From Notospermus geniculatus (Eukaryota > Nemertea > Pilidiophora > Heteronemertea > Lineidae), in the NCBI GenBank assembly GCA_002633025.1, contig NMRB01000603.1, forward strand, positions 148,086 through 212,085: a DNA stretch of 64,000 bases. Reading direction: 5' to 3'. This document shows positions 43,376 to 54,110 of this stretch, in pieces; positions within the stretch are counted from its first letter, which is position 1; the number at the start of each line of letters is the position of its first letter. The notes beneath the pieces are model-generated. The model had not been told where the DNA came from. It did no database searches and worked only from the letters and a program-made list of their open reading frames with translations. The position numbers and the translations under genes were made by a program.

Positions 43376-46111
43376 ATGGGGCGGAAAGGACCCTCAATGC
43401 CGCCAATATCGCCAAGGGAGCGTTGGAGACGTTTGGCCTACGAAGCCTTACGCAGCCAAGGGAAACAACCTCAGTCCGACGTGGAATGTGGGCATTGTGT
43501 AGGCGATGTCGATGACAAGTTACCAGTGGTCAGCGAGAAAGGTCTGGCCCACAAGCCACCCCGCCGCGTGAGTCGGCAAAAGGTAACCCACGACGATGAT
43601 AATGCCGGCTGTGACTTTCATGAAATCATGGATGTGAATGATGATGTTGACGTTGATCAGGCAATAGACGATCTAAGCCTCCTCGATAACAGCTCTGGTG
43701 ATGAGGACAGTTCCATTCCAACGCTTTTAACGTCGCCGAATTGGCCAAAGATTCCAGAAACTTATAGAGCTGATCATGCGGACCGCATGCAAGCAGGTCC
43801 CAGTGGGCAGCATCAAGATACAAGAGGACCTGGAAAAGAAACACGTGAGAATCTGAGATCAGAGTTTCAAAGTGACATTTCGTTCTATGATAGTCCAGCG
43901 GCCCCGCGCCGCATAAGTGTTTGGCAGGAGGACTTGGCGACACCAACTGGACTACACGGACTCGTCCCAAGACAAGAGACACGAAAGGGTTTGGTAGAGT
44001 CGATAAAGAAACGAGATTACGGGCATGTCACTCGAACTCTATTTCATGCCGTGAAAAAAGGGTCGGAACGGGCGGTGAAAGCTATACTGGGCATCTTGGA
44101 AAAGTACAAGCTAAATATCTGTGACAACTCATTCCGGGAGCGCACGTTCGGGGCAAGTGTACTCCACGTTGCTCTTTTGTTTAATGAGGAGGACATCAGT
44201 CGTCTGCTCATCACTGAATATCCGGGCCTCATTTCCCTCAAATATGAGTCAGAGGAATTTAAAAACCAGACAGCTTTCCACATCGCAGCATCCAAAGGGC
44301 AGTGTGAAATGTTAGACCTCATGCTTCAGCATTGTGAATCTAAAGAAAAGGGTGTGGAGTTACTCAATACTAAAGCAAACGGTACGTACTTCACGGAAGA
44401 GCACCAAGCGGGCACCCTTGCTCTCACTGCTGCTGTGTGGGGTGGCCACTGTGAGATGTTGGGTATGTTGATAGAAAAGGGGGCAGACCTGGGCGATACA
44501 GTTCACAATGGGAACACGGTCCTGCACTTTATCATCGAACAGTCCGTCACATATCCTAAGAGCGACATACCCAAGAAGCTTTTCGACGAAGTGTGCAACA
44601 AATGTGCTATCTGGAGGCAACAGGGAAAGGCCAAACTGAACGCCCGTTGGAGGACCAGGAAAGAAGAAGTAAGCCAAAGGATGTCGAAAAATACTGAAAT
44701 GATTCTGCGGGTTGAGGCCCTTCGCAATCTCCTCTCCATCAGGAACGACGCCAATCAAAATGTACTATCTCTTGCTGTCCGCCTTCGTTCAAACCTAACC
44801 AGACACATTTTGAACTTAGAACACGTTTACAAACAGCAGCAGGCGAAGTTTGGTGTCCTTTCATGGTCAACATATGACGTCACAGAGGTCACAAGTTTTA
44901 GCCCACCGGGTAATCGAATTTGCCGGTACAATCCAGGTAGTATCCTTCACATCCTCGGACACAGTACTCAACTGGCGACCAGAGATGAAGATATGGACAA
45001 AGACATCATCGAGGAGGAGCCAATCAAATCGCTTCTACGGATGAAGTGGGAAACGTATCGCTTTGTTTACATTATTTGGTGTCTCATCCACCTTCTTCTG
45101 ATGGTCGGCCTCTCAACTGTCGCCCTGTACTTTCACAAACAAGAAAACACAACCGCTGAGTTTGTGTCAGACAAAAACGCACCCGGTAACGTCACTTATG
45201 GTGCCATAAAGGAATTACCAGGGCAAACACAGGGAGGACATGCTGGTCACTCGTGGTATTTAGTGTTCTGTCTCGTCCCTCTGGTTTACCTTATTCTAGA
45301 ACTTGTAGACCTCTGCTCGACTGGATACAACTCCATAAAGTCCCTGGAAAGGCAAACCCAGTGGAAGTCGTATCTCCGCATGAGAAGCTATAATGAGTGG
45401 TCCGCCACTGGAAATGGACCCTCTCGGGTGATTCTCGTCCTCTTCAGTGTACTTGTGGGAATCTGGATTTGTTTGCATATGATGCGGTCGGATAACCAAG
45501 ACATCCCCCTGTCATTTGCCATGGTTCTCGGCTGGCTTTTTATGGTATTCTTCACCCGGGCCTGTCGTTTGACTTGCCGATTCTCGGTTATGATGCAGAA
45601 AATGTTCTTCCATGATTGCGTCTACTTTTTAGCGATCTACGTCTTTTTCTTGTCGGCGTTCTGCACGGCTATGCACGTCCTGCTCGTGGATGGAGCTAGG
45701 TCTGATCTGCAGGTCTGGAACACTCTGTACGGAATGTTGAACCTTGTGACTGACGCAGGTGAGAAGGAAACAGGCGAGTACGCAAGGATTCCAGCGGTAG
45801 GCGTGGTTCTTCTCGGCATCTATGCCGTGGTGTCCGTCATTTTGTTGTTAAACATGCTCATCGCAATGATGAACACGTCCTACGAGGTCGTGAAAGATTC
45901 AAAGACCAACATCTGGCGATACCAACAGTTGTCGATCATGCTGATGTTGGAGCGACGCCTGTGGTTTGTTGGATGGCTTTGCGACAGATCCCAAAATGGC
46001 GTCATGAAAGCAAATACAAGGGAGAAGGAGACAAGGCTTTTATTCCCAGTTACGGAGGTATCGAAATGGAAGCACCCGGCGACGACGGTCGACGGTGGGA
46101 CTCGGTGCTGA
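43376..46111 (+). CDS. TRPV-type cation channel, copy B (intronless)
   Basis: Tandem paralogue of the channel at 35490-38222, 911 residues, with the same order: disordered charged N-terminus, TRPV ankyrin domain, S1-S6, pore loop with NLVTDAGE, and TRP helix (NIWRYQQLSIMLMLERRLW). The ankyrin core and S4-S6 are nearly identical to copy A. The first 240 residues, the S1-S2 loop and the last 35 residues differ clearly, including a segment in B around EFQSDISFYDSPAAPRR that copy A lacks. B loses the NAT glycosylation site of A but gains NVT in the same loop. The start is ATG 43376, aligned with ATG 35490 in copy A. The whole CDS is open, so both copies look functional. It probably acts as a plasma-membrane cation channel. 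Ligand or stimulus cannot be told from the sequence. Confidence 0.9.
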   Translation: MGRKGPSMPPISPRERWRRLAYEALRSQGKQPQSDVECGHCVGDVDDKLPVVSEKGLAHKPPRRVSRQKVTHDDDNAGCDFHEIMDVNDDVDVDQAIDDLSLLDNSSGDEDSSIPTLLTSPNWPKIPETYRADHADRMQAGPSGQHQDTRGPGKETRENLRSEFQSDISFYDSPAAPRRISVWQEDLATPTGLHGLVPRQETRKGLVESIKKRDYGHVTRTLFHAVKKGSERAVKAILGILEKYKLNICDNSFRERTFGASVLHVALLFNEEDISRLLITEYPGLISLKYESEEFKNQTAFHIAASKGQCEMLDLMLQHCESKEKGVELLNTKANGTYFTEEHQAGTLALTAAVWGGHCEMLGMLIEKGADLGDTVHNGNTVLHFIIEQSVTYPKSDIPKKLFDEVCNKCAIWRQQGKAKLNARWRTRKEEVSQRMSKNTEMILRVEALRNLLSIRNDANQNVLSLAVRLRSNLTRHILNLEHVYKQQQAKFGVLSWSTYDVTEVTSFSPPGNRICRYNPGSILHILGHSTQLATRDEDMDKDIIEEEPIKSLLRMKWETYRFVYIIWCLIHLLLMVGLSTVALYFHKQENTTAEFVSDKNAPGNVTYGAIKELPGQTQGGHAGHSWYLVFCLVPLVYLILELVDLCSTGYNSIKSLERQTQWKSYLRMRSYNEWSATGNGPSRVILVLFSVLVGIWICLHMMRSDNQDIPLSFAMVLGWLFMVFFTRACRLTCRFSVMMQKMFFHDCVYFLAIYVFFLSAFCTAMHVLLVDGARSDLQVWNTLYGMLNLVTDAGEKETGEYARIPAVGVVLLGIYAVVSVILLLNMLIAMMNTSYEVVKDSKTNIWRYQQLSIMLMLERRLWFVGWLCDRSQNGVMKANTREKETRLLFPVTEVSKWKHPATTVDGGTRC

Positions 46112-46859
46112 CGTGAGATGAGTGCTGATCACGGTGTTTATGTAATGAATATAGATCACCAATATGACATCAGTCTCGCGCAGAGAGTTCGTCCTCATGG
46201 CAATTCATTTGGGACCGGGAAAGGCCAACTTCACGAAATGTCACATCGGAAAATGGCGACATTTTACTCCTCAAAGGAGGAATCAGACCACGTGGAAGAG
46301 ACAAGTACAGCAAGAAAAGAATGCGAGCCATTGCCTTCTTAGAAGTAGAACCTTTGAGAGCCAGCTGTTAATATGAGCCCTTAGCGTTGTCTAGTAGGTT
46401 ACAATTGGATTTTTTGGTTTCCTTAGTCCACAACTATACATGTACATATAGTTTTGTATACAAGAATCCGAAGTACCAGTTGAATCCATAGAACCCGACA
46501 AGTCGATTTGGCCGCTTTTCATTCGTATTGCGATTCCCCCCTCCAAAGTTCCTTGATTATACAAGTGTCCTTGATCATTTACTCCTGGGATCTCTACTAA
46601 AAAGTGCCTTGAGGAAGACCCCGGTTAGGGTTGAAAATTTGCAAAATTCGGAGACGACTTTATACGCATTTTATGATCATACTAAGTGGAGAAAAAAGGG
46701 ACTGAGTCGCGACAGAACGATTGGCGCCCGTTTGATCGGGATGACATGAGGTCATGTGCTACCCTTGGCGCTTACGTTGTCCATGTCGCCCTCCCACGCG
46801 GGCGCCAACAACTGTATAATGTATTATATCCGGTGTTTATTATAGGAAATCAAAATGCA
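46112..46859 (+). repeat. downstream module of TRPV unit B
   Basis: 3' flank of TRPV copy B, homologous to 38223-38782. It is interrupted at about 46570-46672 by one arm of a fold-back element of the GACCCCAACCGGGGTC family (see 7389-7569). After it comes a LINE tail fragment and then unit C. Confidence 0.65.
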
Positions 46860-47040
46860 TGATTAATGTAATTACTAGTAACTTGAATGTAAATCACATT
46901 TTTGTTTTAAAAGAAGTAGTTACGTCGGTAGCTTATTTTTCTTTACACGAACGAATAAAGTTTTATTTGCGAATGAGATCTACCCTTCTTTCAATACCAG
47001 CCTAAAACACTTGGCTTATCTCCTGCACTCAGTCAGTGCA
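46860..47040 (-). mobile_element. LINE tail fragment at border of unit C
   Basis: Contains the leader part (ACTTGAATGTAAATCAC to AAGAAGTAG) and the AATAAA-bearing 3' end of the LINE, joined as in the array at 38.8-41.9 kb. It marks the border between TRPV units B and C. Confidence 0.65.
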
Positions 47041-47693
47041 TGTGTGGCCACGTACATGTAGGTGGTTCACGGGGGTCGCCATGAAGTTCCCGTCTGATAA
47101 CAAGACTCCTGTCACAACTGGCACTCATTGCCAACTAAGAGAAGGTGAGATGAATGTTCCCTGAAGGCCAGCCACCCTTGAATTTCATGGCGAATCTCGC
47201 CAACACGTGGTACGCATTGTATTAGATCAACATTGGTAAGATATACATGTAGGCTAAAGCCGTTGGAAATATTCTTTTGCACAATTCGCCAACTGTCACA
47301 TTTCTCCTGCGTGGAGATTTGGGCGGCGGGACTTAGCCAAAGGAGTCGACTTGAGAAGAAAAGACTACCATTTTGTTCTTTGAAGATGTACGGTAACCAG
47401 CGAACCAAGAAAGTTGCCCTGGACGGACTGTTCCACTTCTGTGTGCATAAATCATTTTCATCGAAGTGTGTTGTGATAAGTTGGATATCGAAGTCATGCA
47501 TGATGGACGATGATCAAAAATATTTAAAAAAAGCAAAGTAGGCCAACTCGTCGTGTTAACCTCTGTACTAGTTCCAGCTAAAATCAAATGTTATCTCCAA
47601 AATGACATGTCCGCAGCCAGGGAGGAAGATATACTTTACTCTTACATGTACCTACAGTGTACTTTGCAATAAATTTCCTCTTAAGGCCCGTTT

Positions 47694-47869
47694 CCACAGC
47701 GGATTCTGCCGAGGATAGTGCGGCGCGAGGAGCGGTTTTCACAGGCATTGTGATAATCAGAAGGCCATGTAATTGTTGAACCATGGAAACTTTCTCCAAA
47801 ATCCTGTGAAACCCGCACCGCCGGCCGCAAACCACGGGGGAATATGCTGTTACTAGAAACGGGCCTCAA
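47694..47869. mobile_element. GCCCGTTTC inverted-end element in ghost unit C
   Basis: Ends GCCCGTTTCCACAGCGG and GAAACGGGC. Twin of 49863-50041. Confidence 0.75.
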
Positions 47870-48176
47870 GAAGGGTGTGAACAACAAACTCAAAAATAAA
47901 TATCAGAATTGCGATCCAAATGAAGTGTACTTCAAGCGTGTTTGAGGGCCCTTGTGTTTAATCTAGGGCAATAGAGGGATATCCCTCTTGAAAGTAATTG
48001 AATATTTTTTTGCGGTAAAAGTGTGGGAACTCCGTAACGGTAAGCATAGGAAATCAGGTGGATCTATCTTAAGTTGCTGTTCAATGTTGTGATCAGCGTA
48101 CATATCAAGTGATCACTGACCTCAGATGTGACACCCATCCACCCATCCGAATCAAACCTGTGTAATACATTCAATG

Positions 48177-48294
48177 GCTGGTATTCATAAAAGTTAGCAA
48201 ATGCTTTTACTTGAGATTTGCACAGCAATGTCCAATGTAATTGCACTACAAAACTTGAAGTAAAAGCATTTGCTAGCTTTTATGAATATCGGCC
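48177..48294. mobile_element. AGCAAATGCTTTTACTT-family MITE in ghost unit C
   Basis: Ends GGCTGGTATTCATAAAAGTT and GCTTTTATGAATATCGGCC. Confidence 0.8.
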
Positions 48295-49034
48295 AATGGC
48301 TTTAGTACATGTAGTTTTGCTTGTTGCCATCTTGGGTAATGAGGAACCGGCAAAACTAAAAATCCAGATGGCAGCACCAGTACAAAAAGGACCACTTCCA
48401 ATGCATTTTCAATTAAAAATTAAGTTTTGTTGATTTTCTTCATAAAACTCATCAAAATAGAATTAAGGACCAATAAACTTAAATTTTTGGTGCTATTTTC
48501 CCCTGCAGAGTAATTCAGGGATGAAATATTCAATAATTATTGACTTGGCAAAAGGATTTCTCATTGCAACCATGGTCCACTTGCCTGCAGGGCCCCCTAT
48601 TGGCAGAGCTTGTTATGCAGGTTCCTCATTAGCTCAGTCAGAGGTTCGATGGCCACAGACTTTACGACCAACCTTGTTTTATTCCTCCAAGGACCAACAC
48701 AACGATATCTCACCATTCTGCATGCGGTCACTTCAACGCCTGCATATAACATCGGCATAAATAAGCAATATTATGATGTTAAATCCGACTTTTACTGGGA
48801 GCATTGTATTATAAAGTGCAATTTCTCGTGCAAAGTGGATAAAATGTGCANAGAAGCTCACCTCACAGAGGTGAGCTAAAAAGGGACTGAGTCGCGACAG
48901 AACGATTAGCGTCCGTTTGATCGGGATGACGTGAGGTCATGTGCTACCCTTGGCGCTTGTGTTGTCCATGTCGCCCTCCCACGCCGGCGCCAACAACTGT
49001 ATCCGGTGTTATTAGGTAATCAAAGATGCATAGT

Positions 49035-49203
49035 GCGTGTAGTTGGTGCCTTGAATGGCAAGCACGTTTTTGTTTTAAAAGAAGTAGATACGTCGGTAGT
49101 TTATTTTTGCTTTATACGAACGAATAAAGTTTTATTTACAAGTGAGATCTACCCTTCTTTCACTACCAGCCTAAAACACTTGGCTTATCTCCTGCACTCA
49201 GTC
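49035..49203 (-). mobile_element. LINE tail fragment at border of unit D
   Basis: Same composite LINE fragment as 46860-47040, here between ghost units C and D. Confidence 0.65.
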
Positions 49204-49862
49204 AGGTCATGTGTGGCCACGTACATGTAGGTGGTTCACTGGGTCTAGAGAGTAAGGGCCGCCATGAAGTTCCCGTCTGATAACAAGACTTCTGTCACAA
49301 CTTGCACTCATAGCCAACTCAGAGAAGGTGAGGTGAATGTTCCCTGAAGGCCAGCCACCCTTGAATTTCATGGCGAATCTCGCCAACACGTGGTACGCAT
49401 TGTTTTAGACCAACATTGGTAAGATATAGGCTAAAGCCATTGGAAATCTTCTTTTGCATTATTCGCCAACTGTCACATTTCTCCTGCGTGGAGATTTTGG
49501 CCGCGGGACTTAGCCAAAGAAGTCGACTTTGGAAGAAAAGACTACCATTTTGTTCTTTGAAGATGTATGGTAACCAGCGAACCAAGAAAGTTGCCCTGGA
49601 CGGACTGTTCCACTTCTGTGTGCATAAATCATTTTCATTAAAGTGTGTTGTGATAAGTTGGACATCGAAGTCATGCATGATGGACGATGATCAAAAATAT
49701 TTTAAAAAAGCAAAGTAGGCCTACTCGTCGTGTTTACCTCTGTACTAGTTCCACCTAAAATCATATGTCATCTCCAAAATGACATGTCCGCAGCCAGGGA
49801 GGAAGATGTACTTTACTCTTACATGTAGCTACAGTGTACTTTGCACTAAATTTCCTCTCAAG

Positions 49863-50041
49863 GCCCGTTTCCACAGCGGATTCCGCCGAGGATAGTGCGG
49901 CGCGAGGAGCGGTTTTCACAGGTATTGTGATAATCAGAAGGCCATGTAATTGTTGAACCATGGAAAGTTTCTCCAAAATCCTGTGAAACCCGCACCGCCG
50001 GCCGCAAACCACGGGGGAATATGCTGTTACTAGAAACGGGC
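49863..50041. mobile_element. GCCCGTTTC inverted-end element in ghost unit D
   Basis: 179 bp, flanked by CTCAAG on both sides (49857-49862, 50042-50047), consistent with a 5-6-bp target duplication. Interior GTGCGGCGCGAGGAGCGG. Confidence 0.78.
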
Positions 50042-50346
50042 CTCAAGAAGGGTGTGAACAACAAACTCAAAAATAAATATCAGAATTGCGATCCAAATGA
50101 AGTGTACTTCAAGCGTGTTTGAGGGCCCTTGTGTTTAATCTAGGGCAATACAGGGATATCCCTCTTGAAAGTAATTGAATATTTTTTGCGGTAAAAGTGT
50201 GGGAACTCCGTAACGGTAAGCATAGGAAATCAGGTGGATCTATCTTGCTGTTCAATGTTGTGATCAGCGTACATATCAAGTGATCACTGACCTCAGATGT
50301 GACACCCATCCACCCATCCGAATCAAACCTGTGTAATACATTCAAT

Positions 50347-50466
50347 GGCTGGTATTCATAAAAGTTAGCAAAATGCTTTTACTTAAGATTTGCACAGCAA
50401 TGTCCAATGTAATTGCACTACAAAACTTGAAGTAAAAGCATTTGCTAGCTTTTATGAATATCGGCC
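50347..50466. mobile_element. AGCAAATGCTTTTACTT-family MITE in ghost unit D
   Basis: Same insertion as 48177-48294, duplicated with the unit rather than inserted separately. Confidence 0.8.
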
Positions 50467-51305
50467 AAAGGCTTAGTACATGTAGTTTTGCTTGTTGCCA
50501 TCTTGGGTACTAATAATTGCTGTAGAAATTCCACCACGCATGCTCATAGGGTCTTGTAGGAAGCGTCCATTACATGTGCATGAAGGCCTCCACCCACTTG
50601 TCCAGATAGCAGAGTGTGATTTTTGGATGCGTCCGCTGAATGGAGGCTGCGCGGCCCGAACGCTGACCTACCGCTACCCCCCCCCCCCCAAATGCAAATG
50701 CGCATGTGCAACCCAACGTTTCCTGGCATTTCCATAGCAAGCAGGAAGATGGTTGCCGGGGAATTGATCAAGAAACTCCAATAAATTGCCCTAATTCTGA
50801 GATGGTCAGTGGTCAGGAGTTCTTGTTGGTTCCTTACTAATCCTTGGAGGAAAATCAGGTTTTATTCCTCAGTCAGGTTTTATTCCTCCAAGCTTAATCC
50901 GTGCACACGGTGATGGAGGAAGCGAGCTACCTGTGCTGACATCTGTAACGTGACAACGTCACTCGAGGGATTTTGCAGTAAACGGCTGCCACTTTTTTAT
51001 AAGCCAAGTTCTCTTGTCTTTCTGTTCCTTATTAGACGAGGAATCTATAGAGCGCAAGGGATTCCAGATTTGCAGTGTCACCGCTCCAGACAACTGGTCG
51101 AAGAATGTGGGCCCTTATATATTGGAGTCTTCTTTTTATTCTGACAGTCCGCAGTAAGTGATTTTATCTCACGGTGGCTTTCCTTTGTTTGCAATGCTTC
51201 CTTTCGTGTTTTTCTAGCACAAAAGCTGCAGCAGGCTGGAATTAGGAGGAAATGGAAGGCCTTTTTCACTCAGTACTTACAGCGACCGTTGCACATTAGT
51301 CACTT

Positions 51306-51422
51306 AGGCTGCAAATACATAGAGCTACACGTTACGCAGACACGCCAGTAGAAGCGAACCTTTGTAATGCCATTGTTAATTGACGTGTCAGTGTAGCGTA
51401 CAGCTCTACGTATTAGCAGCCT
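51306..51422. mobile_element. 117-bp fold-back MITE
   Basis: AGGCTGCAAATACATAGAGC and GCTCTACGTATTAGCAGCCT ends, inner GACACG / CGTGTC arms. Confidence 0.8.
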
Positions 51423-51660
51423 CGCTGCCAAATTCATAAAGGGGGTTAAAGATTTAACCGCGTGTATAAATTTCAGTGACCAAATGCACATGAGCCTTCC
51501 ATGTATTTCGCCACGTTGCATATACCTATGGCCCTCATGATTGTGTTACCAATGACAAAACGTGGAATAATTTCGAGGTAGAGAAAAATATGCACGTGTA
51601 TAAATTTCTCCCGGAAGAACCTGTCGGCCTCTTTTTGGAATTGGAAGTGGAAGAAACCAT

Positions 51661-51799
51661 GGGGGCCATATTCACGAAGCCTTCGCGACTTTGCCTGTAC
51701 GCAAGTCTATTGTTTGGCTGCGCATGCCCTATTGTTCACTAACTGCCTTAAAATAGAATTGCGTGCACGCAAAGTTGCGAAGGCTTCATGAATGGCCCC
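51661..51799. mobile_element. fold-back MITE, CATATTCACGAAGCC type
   Basis: Ends GGGGGCCATATTCACGAAGC and CTTCATGAATGGCCCC, with inner TTCGCGACTTTGC / GCAAAGTTGCGAA arms. Confidence 0.8.
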
Positions 51800-52704
51800 T
51801 CTGATACGTATATCACGATCAGATTTCTTTACTTCAATACACTGCTCTCTCCAATCCATCATCATCAACCACGCATGCTTGTGTCTTACAACGAAGCCGA
51901 TGTAATACCCGATGTAATAACCTCCTGGGATTTATTCCCGGGCACTCGTCATCCGATATTTTAAAAAAACATCGTTGACGTTATCAAAACAATATCAGTG
52001 AAATTGTACACATATTTTTTTCACAAATCCCACGAGAAGCACTATGACCTTCGAGAATGTAAAGTAATAAGTGAATGAGTTTATTTCGCTCTGAGTTATA
52101 CGCCACACCCTGCGTAGCATTTTTGGAAACTATCCAAACTAAGCTACAAGTCAATACAAAGATCAAAAGAGAGAAAGTTTTGTATGTATTTTTATGCATC
52201 AAAGTACCGGCATACGTGTAATCCATTCATGTAGGGAGGGTACGTCAAATAACTAGCAGTATACCTTGTGTCAATGATAATTAATGTTTTGCAAGAAAAC
52301 GAGACACGCATCTCAATAGGAGCTGTCAGTGAGTTGATTAATAGGTGTCACTACGGCCCAATTCAATGCAAATACATGTAGTGGGCCCATTCATACTTGG
52401 GTGATATCGCTGGAACACGACTGTTAGAACACAATAGATCTTTGGAATCGTCGCTCTCCAGTAACCCGGCAATACTCCGCGATCTGATTGGCTAATCGAA
52501 TCATTATGACGACGATACTAATTTGCATATGAAAAGCTTTTTACCACATATTCACTAAATTCGGGAGAACGTTTCTAGAAGTAATTACACCGTGTACTTT
52601 GTTTCTAGTCGGCTGTTGTGAAAGTGCAGTCTTAAATGTGCATAATAACGTCAGTCATTTGTGAGTTCTTGTAACGTGTGACGAGTGAATGGCAAAATTT
52701 GCTC

Positions 52705-52819
52705 NNNNNNNNNNNNNNNNNNNNNNNNNNNNNNNNNNNNNNNNNNNNNNNNNNNNNNNNNNNNNNNNNNNNNNNNNNNNNNNNNNNNNNNNNNNNNNNN
52801 NNNNNNNNNNNNNNNNNNN
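52705..52819. other. assembly gap (115 N)
   Basis: Run of 115 undetermined bases. Single Ns also occur at 48851, 56322 and 62153. Confidence 0.99.
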
Positions 52820-52821
52820 CA

Positions 52822-52990
52822 CCGGCTGTACACTTTTTGTGTAACATGAAAATGTTGATCTCTGTAGGTCCGATGGGGACAAGAGAATCAACATTTTTTA
52901 TGCACACTTTTTGGGGGGGGAGGAGGGGGTAATAAAAAGTCTACTTTCTGTAGACTTGTGAAAATGTTGAAAATGTTCAAATTTGAACCT
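52822..52990 (+). repeat. dispersed repeat, copy 2, next to the gap
   Basis: Same block as 15898-16075 (TGTAACATGAAAATGTTGAT, GTCCGATGGGG). It starts at the edge of the N gap, so its left end is missing. Confidence 0.75.
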
Positions 52991-53274
52991 CCCTAAGGAT
53001 GTAACACTTTTTATTCATGGCCTGTTCGAAATACAAAACACATAAATCGTTTTTTTTAAACTTTTTACACATTCCTTTATCAAGCTGACTAAAAGTAATA
53101 ACGTGAACGAATACATTTAGTTCATAATCAATGGAACGTTGTTTATTAAACACTTTCTTTGATCAAAAGTGTTAGATCAAAAGTGTTACATCTTTATACA
53201 ACATCTAGGATTAATAACGACGTTGTTATAGGCCTAGTCATAATATGACCCAGTCTATTCTCTCGTCGTTGTGA

Positions 53275-53512
53275 CGATCTCGAGTCGTAGCTGCGAAAGA
53301 CGCCAGGCGGCGCTGCAGTCGTCAGGATGATCTTGAGTCCTAGCTGGGAAAGACGCCAGGCGGCGCTGCAGTCGTCAGGATGATCTTGAGTCCTAGTTGG
53401 GAAAGACGCCAGGCGGCGCTGCAGTCGTCTGGATGATCTTGAGTCCTAGCTGGGAAAGACGCCAGGCGGCGCTGCAGTCACTGAGATGATCTGGAGTCGC
53501 AGCAGATCAAAG
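53275..53512. repeat. 53-bp minisatellite, about 4.4 copies
   Basis: GAAAGACGCCAGGCGGCGCT recurs at 53295, 53348, 53401 and 53454, exactly 53 bp apart, with few substitutions. A single GGCGGCGCTGCAGTCGT fragment also occurs at 12811. Confidence 0.9.
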
Positions 53513-53939
53513 TTACTTTCTTTTAAATGAGACTCCACTCATTGTAAACTTCTGAATTTTTATCAATCCATGGAGACTATTGCCATGATTTGTAATGTCA
53601 CTAGTGTCAATAGAATGACGACCTTTGTAGTGAATGAGCTAATACTGTGACTGCCTACCTGTTCGTTGTCCCTTCATAAATATGCACTGAGCCCATATGA
53701 CGTCACATATGCTGTGCAATGGTTCCCTTGGGATGCAATAAAAATACTCCGTGATGAGTTTGCTGCTTTAAAAAAAATACTGCATGTTGCAGATATCAGT
53801 AAATTTGATTGTATTAACAACATTTTTTAAAAATTCAAAATTTTACACAATGAATGGAGGCTCCCTTTAATTTTGTTACGTCCTCAGTGATGTGACATAG
53901 AGTTGATGTTTTCGCTGAACAATAACTTTGACGCGAATT

Positions 53940-54110
53940 ATGTAGTATCGAACCCGCACCCCCAGTGGTGTGACACTTCCGCCTCAGAGCAAACATTTCC
54001 AGTTGACTACTGTCAGTGTCAGAATCCTTTGATCCGGATTGGAATCGAAACCACATCCCCAATGGTGACAGCAGAGCTAAAGAGTCCAGTGCGCTCCTTC
54101 AGCAGATGTG
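53940..54110 (-). mobile_element. degenerate tRNA-like (SINE) fragments
   Basis: On the minus strand there are two B-box-like segments in tandem, GGTTTCGATTCC near 54050 and GGGTTCGATAC near 53955. Each has a tRNA-like run upstream (CACTGGACTC, GGAAGTGTCACACC). The first overlaps the stop codon of the 54077-55222 ORF. Confidence 0.35.

Larger units (their letters stand above)
47074..49010 (+). pseudogene. TRPV 'ghost' unit C: flanks without the channel gene
   Basis: This unit starts like the TRPV upstream module (47074-47600) and ends like the downstream module (48877-48993), but no TRPV coding sequence lies between. The middle holds a 176-bp inverted-end element (47694-47869), a fold-back element (48177-48294) and about 550 bases of unidentified sequence with a single N at 48851. 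I read it as a tandem copy that lost its gene. The alternative, an ancestral unit that never had one, is less likely because both flanks are present. Confidence 0.65.
49255..50510 (+). pseudogene. TRPV 'ghost' unit D: upstream module only
   Basis: Near-copy of 47074-48330, including the inverted-end element (49863-50041 here) and the fold-back element (50347-50466). Similarity stops at about 50510 and no TRPV coding sequence follows. Because C and D share the same replacement for the missing gene, they probably arose from each other after the loss. Confidence 0.7.
50511..52314. other. no gene seen right of the TRPV array
   Basis: Two MITEs (51306, 51661) in otherwise plain sequence. A poly-C run lies near 50678. 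Confidence 0.55.

Noticed and set aside
52632-52932. Open frames spanning the N gap
   Set aside because: They are open only because N codons are not stops.
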